Under the pieces are notes generated by a model. That model did no database searches. It saw only the letters and a program-made list of their open reading frames with translations, and was not told where the DNA came from. From positions 1 through 64,000 of the forward strand of contig QIAP01000039.1 of the NCBI GenBank assembly GCA_003225075.1: a stretch of DNA of 64,000 nucleotides, written 5' to 3'. Position 1 is the first letter of the stretch, and each line of letters starts with the position of its first letter. The DNA is from Acidobacteriota bacterium (GTDB lineage Bacteria > Acidobacteriota > Terriglobia > Terriglobales > Acidobacteriaceae). A program made the translations under genes and the position numbers. This document shows positions 18,195 to 26,298 of this stretch, one piece after another.

Positions 18195-18727
18195 AACGGC
18201 TGGCGATCTACGGGATGATGGCCGAGTTCGATACGACGAGCGACCTGGTAGCGGCGGCGCGCCGTACCCACGAAGCTGGCTACCGGAAAATCGATGCCTA
18301 CAGCCCGTTCCCGGTGGAAGGTCTGGCGGATGAGATGGGATTTCACAAGAATGCCGTGCCACTGGTTGTGTTAGTTGGGGGCGTACTGGGTGCCATATCC
18401 GGTTATTTGCTGCAGTACTGGATTTCAGCGGTTACCTATCCCATCAATGTTGGAGGCAGACCGTACAATTCCTGGCCGGCATTCATCGTCGTGACGTTTG
18501 AGACGACGATTTTGTTTGCCGGTCTGGCGGCAGTCTTGGGCATGCTGGCACTCAATGGACTGCCCATGCCATACCATCCAGTGTTCAATGTGCCACGGTT
18601 TGCATTCGCGACCCGGGACCGCTTCTTCCTGATAATTTTTTCGTCGGATCCAAAGTATGAGACTGCTGGCACGCGGGTGTTCCTGGAGAGCCTGAAGCCG
18701 CGGTCCATTTCGGAGGTGCCCAGTTAG
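18191..18727 (+). CDS. actD: Alternative complex III subunit ActD (DUF3341)
   Basis: This 178-aa protein has an N-terminal ferredoxin-like cytoplasmic region (IYGMMAEFDTTSDLVAAARR). Two transmembrane helices lie at about residues 57-78 and 96-120, with the characteristic link TYPINVGGRPYNSWPAFI. The C-terminal tail is VPRFAFATRDRFFLIIFSSDP. This is the typical DUF3341/ActD structural subunit that packs against ActC in ACIII. Confidence 0.9.
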   Translation: MKRLAIYGMMAEFDTTSDLVAAARRTHEAGYRKIDAYSPFPVEGLADEMGFHKNAVPLVVLVGGVLGAISGYLLQYWISAVTYPINVGGRPYNSWPAFIVVTFETTILFAGLAAVLGMLALNGLPMPYHPVFNVPRFAFATRDRFFLIIFSSDPKYETAGTRVFLESLKPRSISEVPS

Positions 18728-18731
18728 CGCC

Positions 18732-19391
18732 ATGCTGAGCTTCCGAAGATTGACGGCTTTTGTGCTTATGGCGCTGCTGTGGCTGGGGGGCTGTCGTCTC
18801 GACATGCAAGTACAGCCGCGGTTGAATCCCCTGGCGAAAAGCGATTTTTATCCCGATCAGCGATCGGCCCGGTCGCCGGTCGAGGGAACGGTGGCGCGCG
18901 GTGATCTGCGAGAAGACACGTATTTTTACTCCGGAAAGATCGGAAATAATCCTGGCGATTACATGCCGTTTCCGGTGAACCAGGACGTGATGTTGCGAGG
19001 ACGTGAACGCTTCAATATCTACTGCGCCCCCTGCCATTCCCGGCTGGGCGATGGGAACGGAACGATCGCGCAACGGGGTTTCCGGCGGCCCCCGTCGTTT
19101 CACATCGAGCGTCTGCGCAAGGCCCCGCTGGGATATTTCTTTGATGTGATGACAAACGGATTTGGAGCTATGCCGGATTACGCCTCGCAGATTTCGGCCC
19201 GCGACCGCTGGTCCATTGTCGCGTACATCAGGGCGCTACAGTTAAGTCAGAACGCCAGCAGCGCGGAGATTCCCGCAGGACAAAAAATGCCATCCGCAAT
19301 GCCAGAGCAGCGGAGCGGGTTGGATTCGGGTGCGACACCGCCAGCGCGTGCGCCGTCTTCAAAAGATAAAAACACAGAGCAGCGGAAATGA
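18732..19391 (+). CDS. actE: Alternative complex III subunit ActE, monohaem cytochrome c lipoprotein
   Basis: This 219-aa protein has a lipoprotein signal peptide with lipobox LGGC (Cys21). A single haem c motif CAPCH sits in FNIYCAPCHSRLGDGNG near residue 97, with a Met ligand candidate in GFGAMPDYA. The fold is class I cytochrome c and it is periplasmic and membrane-tethered. It would relay electrons from ActA/B to the oxidase. The C-terminal tail is Ser/Ala/Pro-rich and low complexity. Its TGA overlaps the actF start. Confidence 0.9.
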   Translation: MLSFRRLTAFVLMALLWLGGCRLDMQVQPRLNPLAKSDFYPDQRSARSPVEGTVARGDLREDTYFYSGKIGNNPGDYMPFPVNQDVMLRGRERFNIYCAPCHSRLGDGNGTIAQRGFRRPPSFHIERLRKAPLGYFFDVMTNGFGAMPDYASQISARDRWSIVAYIRALQLSQNASSAEIPAGQKMPSAMPEQRSGLDSGATPPARAPSSKDKNTEQRK

Positions 19392-20584
19392 GCGGCCCAC
19401 GCGTAAACAACGCTGATCTGCTGGCGCCGCCCGTGGTGCAGACCATTCAGCAACGATCACTGGTGGTTGGCGTTGTTTTCGCCGTAATGTCCATCATCGG
19501 GCTCCTCATCCGGCCGGGCGAATTTTTCCCGGCATACCTTTTGGGCTTTATGGCGTGGCTTGGCGTAACCCTGGGCTGTCTCGCCATTTTGATGCTGCAG
19601 CACATGACCGGCGGAGCCTGGGGTCTGGTAATCCGCCGCATTCTGGAAGCCGGTACTCGCACCCTGCCGCTGATGGCGTTGCTGTTCATTCCGCTCCTGT
19701 TCGGAATGCCCAAGCTTTACGTGTGGGCGCGTGCCAGCGAAGTCGCGAGAGACCAACACTTGCAGGAACTCACCCGCGCATACCTCAATTTCAGCGGATT
19801 TCTGGGGCGCGCGATCGTTTATTTTGCGATCTGGGCTGTGCTGGCATACCTCCTCAATCGCTGGTCGGACGCGCAAGACAATGCCGCCCTCCCGGACAAT
19901 ACTCACCGTTTCCGTGCCCTGAGCGGGCCGGGCCTGGTTCTGTACGCCTTTTGCATGTCATTCGCGGCGATCGATTGGGCTATGTCTCTCAGCCCTCATT
20001 GGATTTCGACCATCTATCCACTGATATTTCTAGTTGGACAAGTTCTTTCTGCTCTGGGCTTCGTGGTCGCGATCGAAACCATACTTTCCCGCTACAAACC
20101 AATGTCAGAACTTTTAAAACCAGACCACGTGCATGATCACGGCAAGTTGATTCTCACCTTCGTGATGCTGTGGGCTTACTTCTCTTTCTCGCAGTGGCTG
20201 ATCATCTGGGCTGGGAATCTGCCTGAAGAAATTAGCTGGTTTGTGCGACGGCTCAACGGCGGCTGGGGCTTTGTCGGTCTCTTCCTAGCCGCGTTCCACT
20301 TTGCCGTCCCTTTCGTTTTTCTGCTTTCGCGACAGTTCAAACGAAATCTACCTACATTGATGTGGCTCGCAGTGTGGCTGATGTTCATGCGGGTTGTGGA
20401 TCTTTTCTGGATGATCGAGCCCACCTTTCATGAGCAGCTCCGTGTGACTGTCTGGGACATAGTGGTTCCGGTTGCGATCGGCGGATTCTGGCTGACATTC
20501 TTTTTCCGCAACTTAAAAGGGCGGCCATTGCTGCCGTTGTACGACCCGCATTCGCGGGAGATTTTGGAACCGGCGCATGAGTGA
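19388..20584 (+). CDS. actF: Alternative complex III subunit ActF, second NrfD-like membrane protein
   Basis: This 398-aa protein has about ten hydrophobic segments and the ActF-type motif FAAIDWAMSLSPHWISTIYP, followed by LLKPDHVHDHGKLILTF and YFSFSQWLIIWAGNLPEEI. It is a paralogue of ActC but lacks the same quinol-site signature; structural work on ACIII places ActF opposite ActC. Start ATG overlaps the actE stop by four bases and its end overlaps the next ORF by eight bases. Confidence 0.9.
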   Translation: MSGPRVNNADLLAPPVVQTIQQRSLVVGVVFAVMSIIGLLIRPGEFFPAYLLGFMAWLGVTLGCLAILMLQHMTGGAWGLVIRRILEAGTRTLPLMALLFIPLLFGMPKLYVWARASEVARDQHLQELTRAYLNFSGFLGRAIVYFAIWAVLAYLLNRWSDAQDNAALPDNTHRFRALSGPGLVLYAFCMSFAAIDWAMSLSPHWISTIYPLIFLVGQVLSALGFVVAIETILSRYKPMSELLKPDHVHDHGKLILTFVMLWAYFSFSQWLIIWAGNLPEEISWFVRRLNGGWGFVGLFLAAFHFAVPFVFLLSRQFKRNLPTLMWLAVWLMFMRVVDLFWMIEPTFHEQLRVTVWDIVVPVAIGGFWLTFFFRNLKGRPLLPLYDPHSREILEPAHE

Positions 20585-21083
20585 TCAAACAATCAGGAAT
20601 CCGGAGAATTCGGAGCATACGGAATACGAACGAAGCGATCTGAGTGCGAAGGGAATCTTCGGCTTTCTTTTCGGCTTGGCTGTTGCCGGCGTGATTATCC
20701 ACTTCGTGCTTATTGGGATGTACAGCGTGTTGAATAATTACCAAAAGAATCATCAGCCAGCGCAAAATCCGCTGGCCACTACCACGTACAGCGCAACCCG
20801 CGAGCTGAGCCCACGCGACGTACTGAAGTTTCCCGAGCCTCGCCTGGAAGCGAATGAACGTACGGAATTAAATGGCTTTCGCTCCGAAGAAGATCAGAAG
20901 TTAAACACCTATGGGTGGGTAGATCAGAAGGAAGGAGTGGTTCACATCCCCATCGAACAGGCCATGCAGATTGTGGCGCAGCGGGGATTGCCGGTACGTC
21001 CGCCCAGTGCTTCGCCAGAGCAGGTTTCTGGTGCTCAGCAGAAAAACAAGACAGCGTCAAAGCTTCCTGGGCGGCGCAAGTAA
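20577..21083 (+). CDS. Small membrane-anchored protein of the act-sco-cox operon
   Basis: This 168-aa protein has an acidic N-terminus (ENSEHTEYERSDLS) and one transmembrane helix at about residues 27-49 (IFGFLFGLAVAGVIIHFVL). A periplasmic tail includes LNTYGWVDQKEGVVHIPIEQAM, and the Lys/Pro-rich C-terminus is basic. The segment LNxYGWVDxxxGVVxIPI recurs, from memory, in proteins encoded just before SCO in quinol:cytochrome c/oxidase operons. It may be an ACIII accessory subunit or an assembly factor. No firm family assignment is made. The overlap with actF shows it belongs to the operon. Confidence 0.7.
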   Translation: MSDQTIRNPENSEHTEYERSDLSAKGIFGFLFGLAVAGVIIHFVLIGMYSVLNNYQKNHQPAQNPLATTTYSATRELSPRDVLKFPEPRLEANERTELNGFRSEEDQKLNTYGWVDQKEGVVHIPIEQAMQIVAQRGLPVRPPSASPEQVSGAQQKNKTASKLPGRRK

Positions 21084-21118
21084 GCTGTCAGGCGGACTAT
21101 ATCGCGAAAGGAAAAACG

Positions 21119-21985
21119 GTGTGGAGTAAAGCTAAATTGGCAAATCCTGTCTTCATTGGAAGCTTCGTTCTCGTGCTCGCGATTGCAAGTTGGGGGCAAG
21201 CGATGCGGGGCGGCGGAATTATGGCACCGCCCGCAAACCAGCGCCCCCCGGGCCTCGCCAATGTCGGAATCGAACAGCGCTTGAACCAACAAATTCCGCA
21301 GCATCTGACATTTCATGATGAGACGGGCAAAGCAGTACGCCTGGGCGATTACTTTGGCAAGCGGCCAGTGATCCTCAATCTCGTTTATTACAACTGCCAG
21401 ATGCTATGCGGCGAAGTACTCAGCGGATTGACGAGTACGCTGCGAGTGCTCAAGTTCGATGTGGGACGGGAATTCGATGTCATCACAGTGAGCTTCGATC
21501 CGAGAGAAACCCCCCAAATCGCCGCGGACAAGAAAAAGCAATATCTCGAACGTTATGGGCGCAAGGGTGCGGCACAGGGTTGGCATTTTCTTACTGGGCA
21601 GCAGGATGCGATTAGTGAACTCACCAAAGCTGCGGGCTTCCAGTACGAATATGACCCCAGAACCAACCAGTACGCGCACACTACCGCGATCATGGTGCTG
21701 ACACCCGAAGGCAAGATTGCGCAGTACTACTACGGAGTTGAGTACGCACCAAAAGATCTGCGTTTGGGTCTGATTGAAGCTTCGCAGAACAAGATTGGGA
21801 ACCTCCTGGATCAGGTGCTGCTCTATTGCTATCACTACAATCCGGCAACCGGAAAATACGGGGCGATCATCATGCGAGTGCTGAGACTGGCGGGCATGGC
21901 GACCATCGTTTTTTTAGGCGCTTTCATGATGCTCATGTTTCGTCGTGATCGGGTTCATGACGCCCAAAGGGAGCGATCTAGCTAA
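21119..21985 (+). CDS. SCO1/SenC family copper chaperone for cytochrome oxidase
   Basis: This 288-aa thioredoxin-fold protein has an N-terminal signal/anchor (residues about 10-28). The copper-binding CxxxC motif lies in LVYYNCQMLCGEVL, the third ligand His is in YAHTTAIMVLTP, and a C-terminal transmembrane helix (MATIVFLGAFMMLMF) is present. SCO proteins deliver copper to the CuA site of subunit II, the next gene. The frame is open back to 20915 inside the preceding gene. The GTG at 21119 is preferred because AAAGGA precedes it by about seven bases and the signal peptide starts there. Confidence 0.88.
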   Translation: MWSKAKLANPVFIGSFVLVLAIASWGQAMRGGGIMAPPANQRPPGLANVGIEQRLNQQIPQHLTFHDETGKAVRLGDYFGKRPVILNLVYYNCQMLCGEVLSGLTSTLRVLKFDVGREFDVITVSFDPRETPQIAADKKKQYLERYGRKGAAQGWHFLTGQQDAISELTKAAGFQYEYDPRTNQYAHTTAIMVLTPEGKIAQYYYGVEYAPKDLRLGLIEASQNKIGNLLDQVLLYCYHYNPATGKYGAIIMRVLRLAGMATIVFLGAFMMLMFRRDRVHDAQRERSS

Positions 21986-21987
21986 TC

Positions 21988-22989
21988 ATGTTCGCGAACC
22001 TTCCACTCTGGCCTGATCGCGCCTCCAACATGGCGGGCAATGTTGATGCGCTGTTCATTTTCTTGCTGATCTTATGCGGCCTGATGTGCGTGGCGATTTT
22101 CATCATGATTTTGGTATTCGCGGCGAAATACCGCCGCCGCAAAGGAGTGGAAGCTGAGCAAATAGAAGGCTCTACAGCTCTCGAACTCACCTGGAGCGGG
22201 GTGCCGCTCCTCATCTTTATGGGTATTTTCGCCTGGGGCGCGATTATCTATTTTCAGGAGCGAACTCCGCCTCAGGACTCCGCGGAAATTTACACGGTGG
22301 CCAAGCAATGGATGTGGAAGTTCCAGCACATGGAAGGTCAGCGGGAAATCAACGAACTGCACGTGCCGGTAGGCCGCGACGTGAAGATGATTATGACCTC
22401 GCAGGACGTAATTCACAGCTTTTATGTTCCGGCATTCCGCATCAAGCAGGACGTGTTGCCCGGCCGCTATACGGTGGCTTGGTTTCGCGCTACGAAAGCC
22501 GGCACATATCACCTGTTCTGCGCCGAGTACTGTGGGACATCACACTCCGGAATGATCGGCAGCGTTGTAGTTATGGAACCAGCCCTATATGAGCAATGGC
22601 TGAGTGGTGGCCCGGCGGCTCCGTTGCCCCAGGCGGGAAAGCAGTTGTTTATGTCGCTGGGCTGCAGCACGTGTCACCGCCTGGACACTCAGGGCCGCGG
22701 TCCTAATTTGGCGAACCTGTACAACCACCCGGTACTGCTCGAGGACGGGCGAACGATCATCGCGGACGACAACTACATTGGCGAATCGATTTTGAATCCG
22801 GCGGCGAAGCTCGTCTCCGGCTTCAAGCCAATCATGCCAACTTTTCAGGGAATCATCAGCGAGGAGCAACTGAATGCGCTGGTTGCGTATATCAAGTCAC
22901 TGAGTCAGCCAACCGAGGGTGAGGCCGGCAGCAGGAACACGCCCGCGGCGTCGCCCAGCGGTCAACCGCAGACTATGCAGGTGCAATAG
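21988..22989 (+). CDS. coxB: Cytochrome c oxidase subunit II with fused cytochrome c domain (caa3 type)
   Basis: This 333-aa protein has two N-terminal transmembrane helices (about residues 15-45 and 70-92). The cupredoxin domain holds CuA ligands HSFYVPAF and [14 protein letters not shown]-terminal cytochrome c domain carries [16 protein letters not shown] and a Met ligand candidate in KPIMPTF. The fused haem domain makes this a caa3-type oxidase that can accept electrons directly from the ACIII cytochromes. It follows sco by two bases. Confidence 0.94.
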   Translation: MFANLPLWPDRASNMAGNVDALFIFLLILCGLMCVAIFIMILVFAAKYRRRKGVEAEQIEGSTALELTWSGVPLLIFMGIFAWGAIIYFQERTPPQDSAEIYTVAKQWMWKFQHMEGQREINELHVPVGRDVKMIMTSQDVIHSFYVPAFRIKQDVLPGRYTVAWFRATKAGTYHLFCAEYCGTSHSGMIGSVVVMEPALYEQWLSGGPAAPLPQAGKQLFMSLGCSTCHRLDTQGRGPNLANLYNHPVLLEDGRTIIADDNYIGESILNPAAKLVSGFKPIMPTFQGIISEEQLNALVAYIKSLSQPTEGEAGSRNTPAASPSGQPQTMQVQ

Positions 22990-22990
22990 C

Positions 22991-24619
22991 ATGGCAGCCA
23001 TACCACTTCCAGGCGCGGAACACGAGAACTATCTCAACAAGGAATATGGCATTCGCTCCTGGTTGCTCACCACGGATCACAAGCGGATCGCGCTGCTGTA
23101 TTTATTGTCGATCACGTTCTTCTTTTTTATTGGCGGATTCTTTGCCCTTCTCATCCGGCTGGAACTGCTGACGCCGGCAGGCGACCTGGTTCAGGCCGAC
23201 ACCTACAACAAGCTATTCACCATGCACGGCCAGGTGATGGTGTTTTTCTTCCTCATTCCCGCCGTACCCGCTGTGCTGGGAAATTTTCTAATTCCGATCA
23301 TGATCGGCGCGAAAGACCTGGCGTTTCCACGAATCAATCTGCTGAGCTGGTACATATTCATCATCGGGGGATGTTTCATGCTGTACACGATCCTCACCGG
23401 TGGTGCGGATACTGGATGGACCTTCTATACGCCGCTGAGCACCTCGTTTCTCGATACCCATGTGGTGGCTGCGGCGGTGGCTATTTTCATCGCAGGATTT
23501 TCCTCGATTCTCACCGGTTTGAACTTTATTGTCACCGTCCATCGGATGCGGGCACCGGGCATGACCTGGTCGCGCCTGCCCCTATTTGTATGGGCCAACT
23601 ATGCGACGAGCATTATTCAGGTGCTGGGCACTCCGGTGCTGGCGATCACTTTGGCGTTGGTCGCACTGGAACGGCTATTCCATTTCGGCATTTTCGATCC
23701 GCAGAAAGGCGGCGACCCGCTGCTGTTCCAGCATCTCTTCTGGTTCTACTCGCATCCGGCGGTATACATCATGATTTTGCCGGGCATGGGTGTGGTTAGC
23801 GAGATCGTGGCTTGCTTCTCGCGTAAACGCGTTTTCGGCTATAAATTCATGGCCCTCGCTGTAATTGCAATCGCGGTGTTCGGATTCCTTGTCTGGGCGC
23901 ACCACATGTTTGTGGCTGGAATATCTCTCTACGCCGCGCTGGTTTTCTCGTTGTTGAGCTATCTGGTTGCCGTGCCCTCGGCCATCAAGGTCTTCAATTG
24001 GACCGCGACCATGTATAAGGGCTCCATCTCCTACACGACCCCCATGCTGTACGCCTTCGGCTTCATCGGTCTGTTCACCATGGGCGGCCTGACCGGACTG
24101 TTTCTGGCTGCGCTGGGTCTGGACGTGCACGTCACGGATACCTATTTCGTAATCGCCCATTTCCACTACATCATGGTCGGTGGAATGGTGATGGCTTACA
24201 TCGGCGGCTTGCACTTTTGGTGGCCGAAAATTTCCGGCCGCATGTATCCCGAAAGCTGGGGACGACTTGCGGCGCTTACGATTTTTATTGGATTCAACCT
24301 GACGTTCTTCCCGCAATTCATCCTTGGTTATCTTGGGATGCCGCGTCGTTATTGGCAATACTCTCCCGAGTACCAGGTTCTGAATGTGCTTTCGACAGCG
24401 GGTTCGACGATTCTGGCTGTGGGCTACGTGCTCCCCATGGTCTATTTCCTTTGGTCAATGCGCTACGGCAAGGTTGCTGACGAAAATCCGTGGGGAGCTG
24501 CTGGATTGGAATGGATGACTGCATCTCCGCCGCCAACATTCAATTTTGATGAGACTCCCGAAGTGACCTGGGAAGCCTACAACTACGGCGAGGCCAAGGA
24601 GGTCCCTGTTGAGCGATAG
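22991..24619 (+). CDS. coxA: Cytochrome c oxidase subunit I (aa3/caa3 haem-copper oxidase)
   Basis: This 542-aa protein has twelve transmembrane helices. Haem a ligand His is in [13 protein letters not shown]. The CuB His and cross-linked Tyr are in [18 protein letters not shown], and the two further CuB His are in [11 protein letters not shown]. Haem a3 and haem a His are in [19 protein letters not shown]. The SHPAVY motif marks a type A oxidase with the D and K proton channels. The ATG at 22991 is one base after the coxB stop and is preferred over the upstream in-frame extension, which lies within coxB. Confidence 0.95.
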   Translation: MAAIPLPGAEHENYLNKEYGIRSWLLTTDHKRIALLYLLSITFFFFIGGFFALLIRLELLTPAGDLVQADTYNKLFTMHGQVMVFFFLIPAVPAVLGNFLIPIMIGAKDLAFPRINLLSWYIFIIGGCFMLYTILTGGADTGWTFYTPLSTSFLDTHVVAAAVAIFIAGFSSILTGLNFIVTVHRMRAPGMTWSRLPLFVWANYATSIIQVLGTPVLAITLALVALERLFHFGIFDPQKGGDPLLFQHLFWFYSHPAVYIMILPGMGVVSEIVACFSRKRVFGYKFMALAVIAIAVFGFLVWAHHMFVAGISLYAALVFSLLSYLVAVPSAIKVFNWTATMYKGSISYTTPMLYAFGFIGLFTMGGLTGLFLAALGLDVHVTDTYFVIAHFHYIMVGGMVMAYIGGLHFWWPKISGRMYPESWGRLAALTIFIGFNLTFFPQFILGYLGMPRRYWQYSPEYQVLNVLSTAGSTILAVGYVLPMVYFLWSMRYGKVADENPWGAAGLEWMTASPPPTFNFDETPEVTWEAYNYGEAKEVPVER

Positions 24620-25280
24620 CGCGACCGTGGCCGACCACAACCCCGCTCTGCAACACCACTTTGCCGATATGGAGCAGCAGCAGCAAGCCGCCACCATGGG
24701 CATGTGGGTGTTCCTCATCACTGAGATCATGTTCTTTGGCGGAATGTTCCTCGCCTACATGGTCTACCGCTACATGTATTACGCCGCCTTCGTAGCGGGC
24801 AGCCAGGCGATGGACTTCTGGTACGGAACCATTAATACGATTGTGCTGATCTGCAGCAGTTTGACCATGGCGCTTGCGGTCCGGGCCTCGCAAGTGGGTC
24901 AGCGCAAAGCGCTGGTGGCGCTGTTGATCGTCACCATGCTATTTGGCTGCGCCTTCATGGGAATCAAGGCGATCGAATACACCGGTCACTGGAGGGATCA
25001 CCAGTTCCCGGGAGCTAGCTTTCATTTTGAGGGTCCAGACCCGCAGCACATCGAAATTTTCTTTTCACTCTACTGGGCGATGACCGGGTTCCACGCGCTT
25101 CACATGCTGATCGGAATCGTCGTTGTAGGATTTATTACTTTTTACGCCTGGCGGGGAAGGTATGGCCCCGATTATCACAATCCGGTCGAGAACGTTGGAC
25201 TGTATTGGCATTTCGTCGATATTGTGTGGATCTATTTGTACCCGCTACTTTATCTGATCAGCCACAAACATACGGGGTGA
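24609..25280 (+). CDS. coxC: Cytochrome c oxidase subunit III
   Basis: This 223-aa protein has five hydrophobic helices and subunit III motifs: [46 protein letters not shown] and [23 protein letters not shown]. It stabilises subunit I and the entrance of the proton channel. The TTG start at 24609 overlaps the end of coxA by eleven bases and is preceded by a strong AAGGAGG seven bases upstream. Confidence 0.93.
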   Translation: MSDSATVADHNPALQHHFADMEQQQQAATMGMWVFLITEIMFFGGMFLAYMVYRYMYYAAFVAGSQAMDFWYGTINTIVLICSSLTMALAVRASQVGQRKALVALLIVTMLFGCAFMGIKAIEYTGHWRDHQFPGASFHFEGPDPQHIEIFFSLYWAMTGFHALHMLIGIVVVGFITFYAWRGRYGPDYHNPVENVGLYWHFVDIVWIYLYPLLYLISHKHTG

Positions 25281-25286
25281 GGAATC

Positions 25287-25574
25287 ATGTCAGCACATGT
25301 CGTTCCTAAGAAGACCTATATTACAGTCTGGGGCATTCTGATGATCCTGACCGTGGTCACCGCCCTTGTATCAAGGATAGACCTTGGACACCTCAGTGCC
25401 ATCGTCGCGCTCGCTATCGCGACCGGCAAAGCCTTGCTGGTCGTGCTCTTCTTCATGGGGGTGAAATACATTAACCAAAAAATGACGATCGTAGTGATCG
25501 TTGCGGGCATTTTCTGGCTGGCGATCTTAATGGTTCTCAGCATGGCCGATTACGGCACCCGGCTCTGGTCGTGA
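25287..25574 (+). CDS. coxD: Cytochrome c oxidase subunit IV family protein
   Basis: This 95-aa protein has three short hydrophobic helices (KTYITVWGILMILTVVTALV, LSAIVALAIATGKALLVVLFFMG and a C-terminal IVAGIFWLAILMVLSMADY). The GKALLVVLFFMGVKY motif and the MADYGTR end are typical of the bacterial CoxD/CtaF-type subunit IV. It is the last gene of the act-cox operon, six bases after coxC. Confidence 0.88.
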   Translation: MSAHVVPKKTYITVWGILMILTVVTALVSRIDLGHLSAIVALAIATGKALLVVLFFMGVKYINQKMTIVVIVAGIFWLAILMVLSMADYGTRLWS

Positions 25575-25653
25575 ACCGCGAACGGACGCCATATCCCAAC
25601 ATGCGATATACTCCGCCGTCGGCTGCAAATATTGCTTGGCGGTGAGGTGACCT

Positions 25654-26286
25654 ATGGCATTTTGCAATTCTTGTGGCGCGCCCCTAGAACCAGCAGCGAG
25701 ATTCTGTCCGAAATGTGGTAAAGGAGCACCCGTATCCGCGGCACCGTCAACTCCTGCTTCTGCGGCCGCCGTAAAGCCGGCACAGGCTAGCAGCGCCGTC
25801 AAAATCGTATTGATCGTAGTGGCCGTCATCATTGGATTGGGCATTCTGGGCATGGTGACCTCCGCGTTTTTTGCCTGGAGAATTGCAAAACATACCCATA
25901 TTTCGAGCCGAGGAGACAAGGTGAGGGTTGAGACTCCATTCGGCACGGTGGAGAGTACGCAAAATTCAGATGAAGCGGCCCGTAACATCGGCGTGGATGT
26001 ATACTCTGGGGCGCGTGCGTTAAAAAGCAGCGCGGGCGCTGTAACGTTTGGCGGAATGAAGACAGCCGGAGCTGAATTTGAGACTAGCGACCCGCCAGAA
26101 AAGGTTGCGGAATTTTACAAGCAAAAGTTTCCCGGCGCGATGGTGAGCACGCAAGGCGATGACCAGTACAGTATTGTGTCCAATGAGAAGAATCGTGTGG
26201 TAACAATCAATATCGAATCCCAAGATGGAAAGACACGCATAAACATCGCTAATGTCACCGGCAAACCGTCTGATCAAAGCCAATAG
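25654..26286 (+). CDS. Zinc-ribbon, single-pass membrane protein
   Basis: This 210-aa protein starts with a four-cysteine zinc ribbon (CNSCG, CPKCG; residues 4-22). An Ala/Pro linker and one transmembrane helix at about residues 51-74 follow. The extracytoplasmic C-terminal domain contains VYSGARALKSS and DPPEKVAEFYKQKFPGA. The C-terminal part resembles a small alpha/beta domain found behind zinc ribbons in acidobacterial hypothetical proteins. Function is unknown. GAGGTGA immediately upstream supports the ATG. Confidence 0.75.
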   Translation: MAFCNSCGAPLEPAARFCPKCGKGAPVSAAPSTPASAAAVKPAQASSAVKIVLIVVAVIIGLGILGMVTSAFFAWRIAKHTHISSRGDKVRVETPFGTVESTQNSDEAARNIGVDVYSGARALKSSAGAVTFGGMKTAGAEFETSDPPEKVAEFYKQKFPGAMVSTQGDDQYSIVSNEKNRVVTINIESQDGKTRINIANVTGKPSDQSQ

Positions 26287-26298
26287 TCGCCTCCCCAC

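Noticed and set aside
20915-21118. Upstream extension of the SCO gene
   Set aside because: It lies within the preceding gene; GTG at 21119 with an SD gives a proper signal peptide.
22919-22990. Upstream extension of coxA
   Set aside because: It overlaps the end of coxB; ATG at 22991 matches the expected subunit I start.
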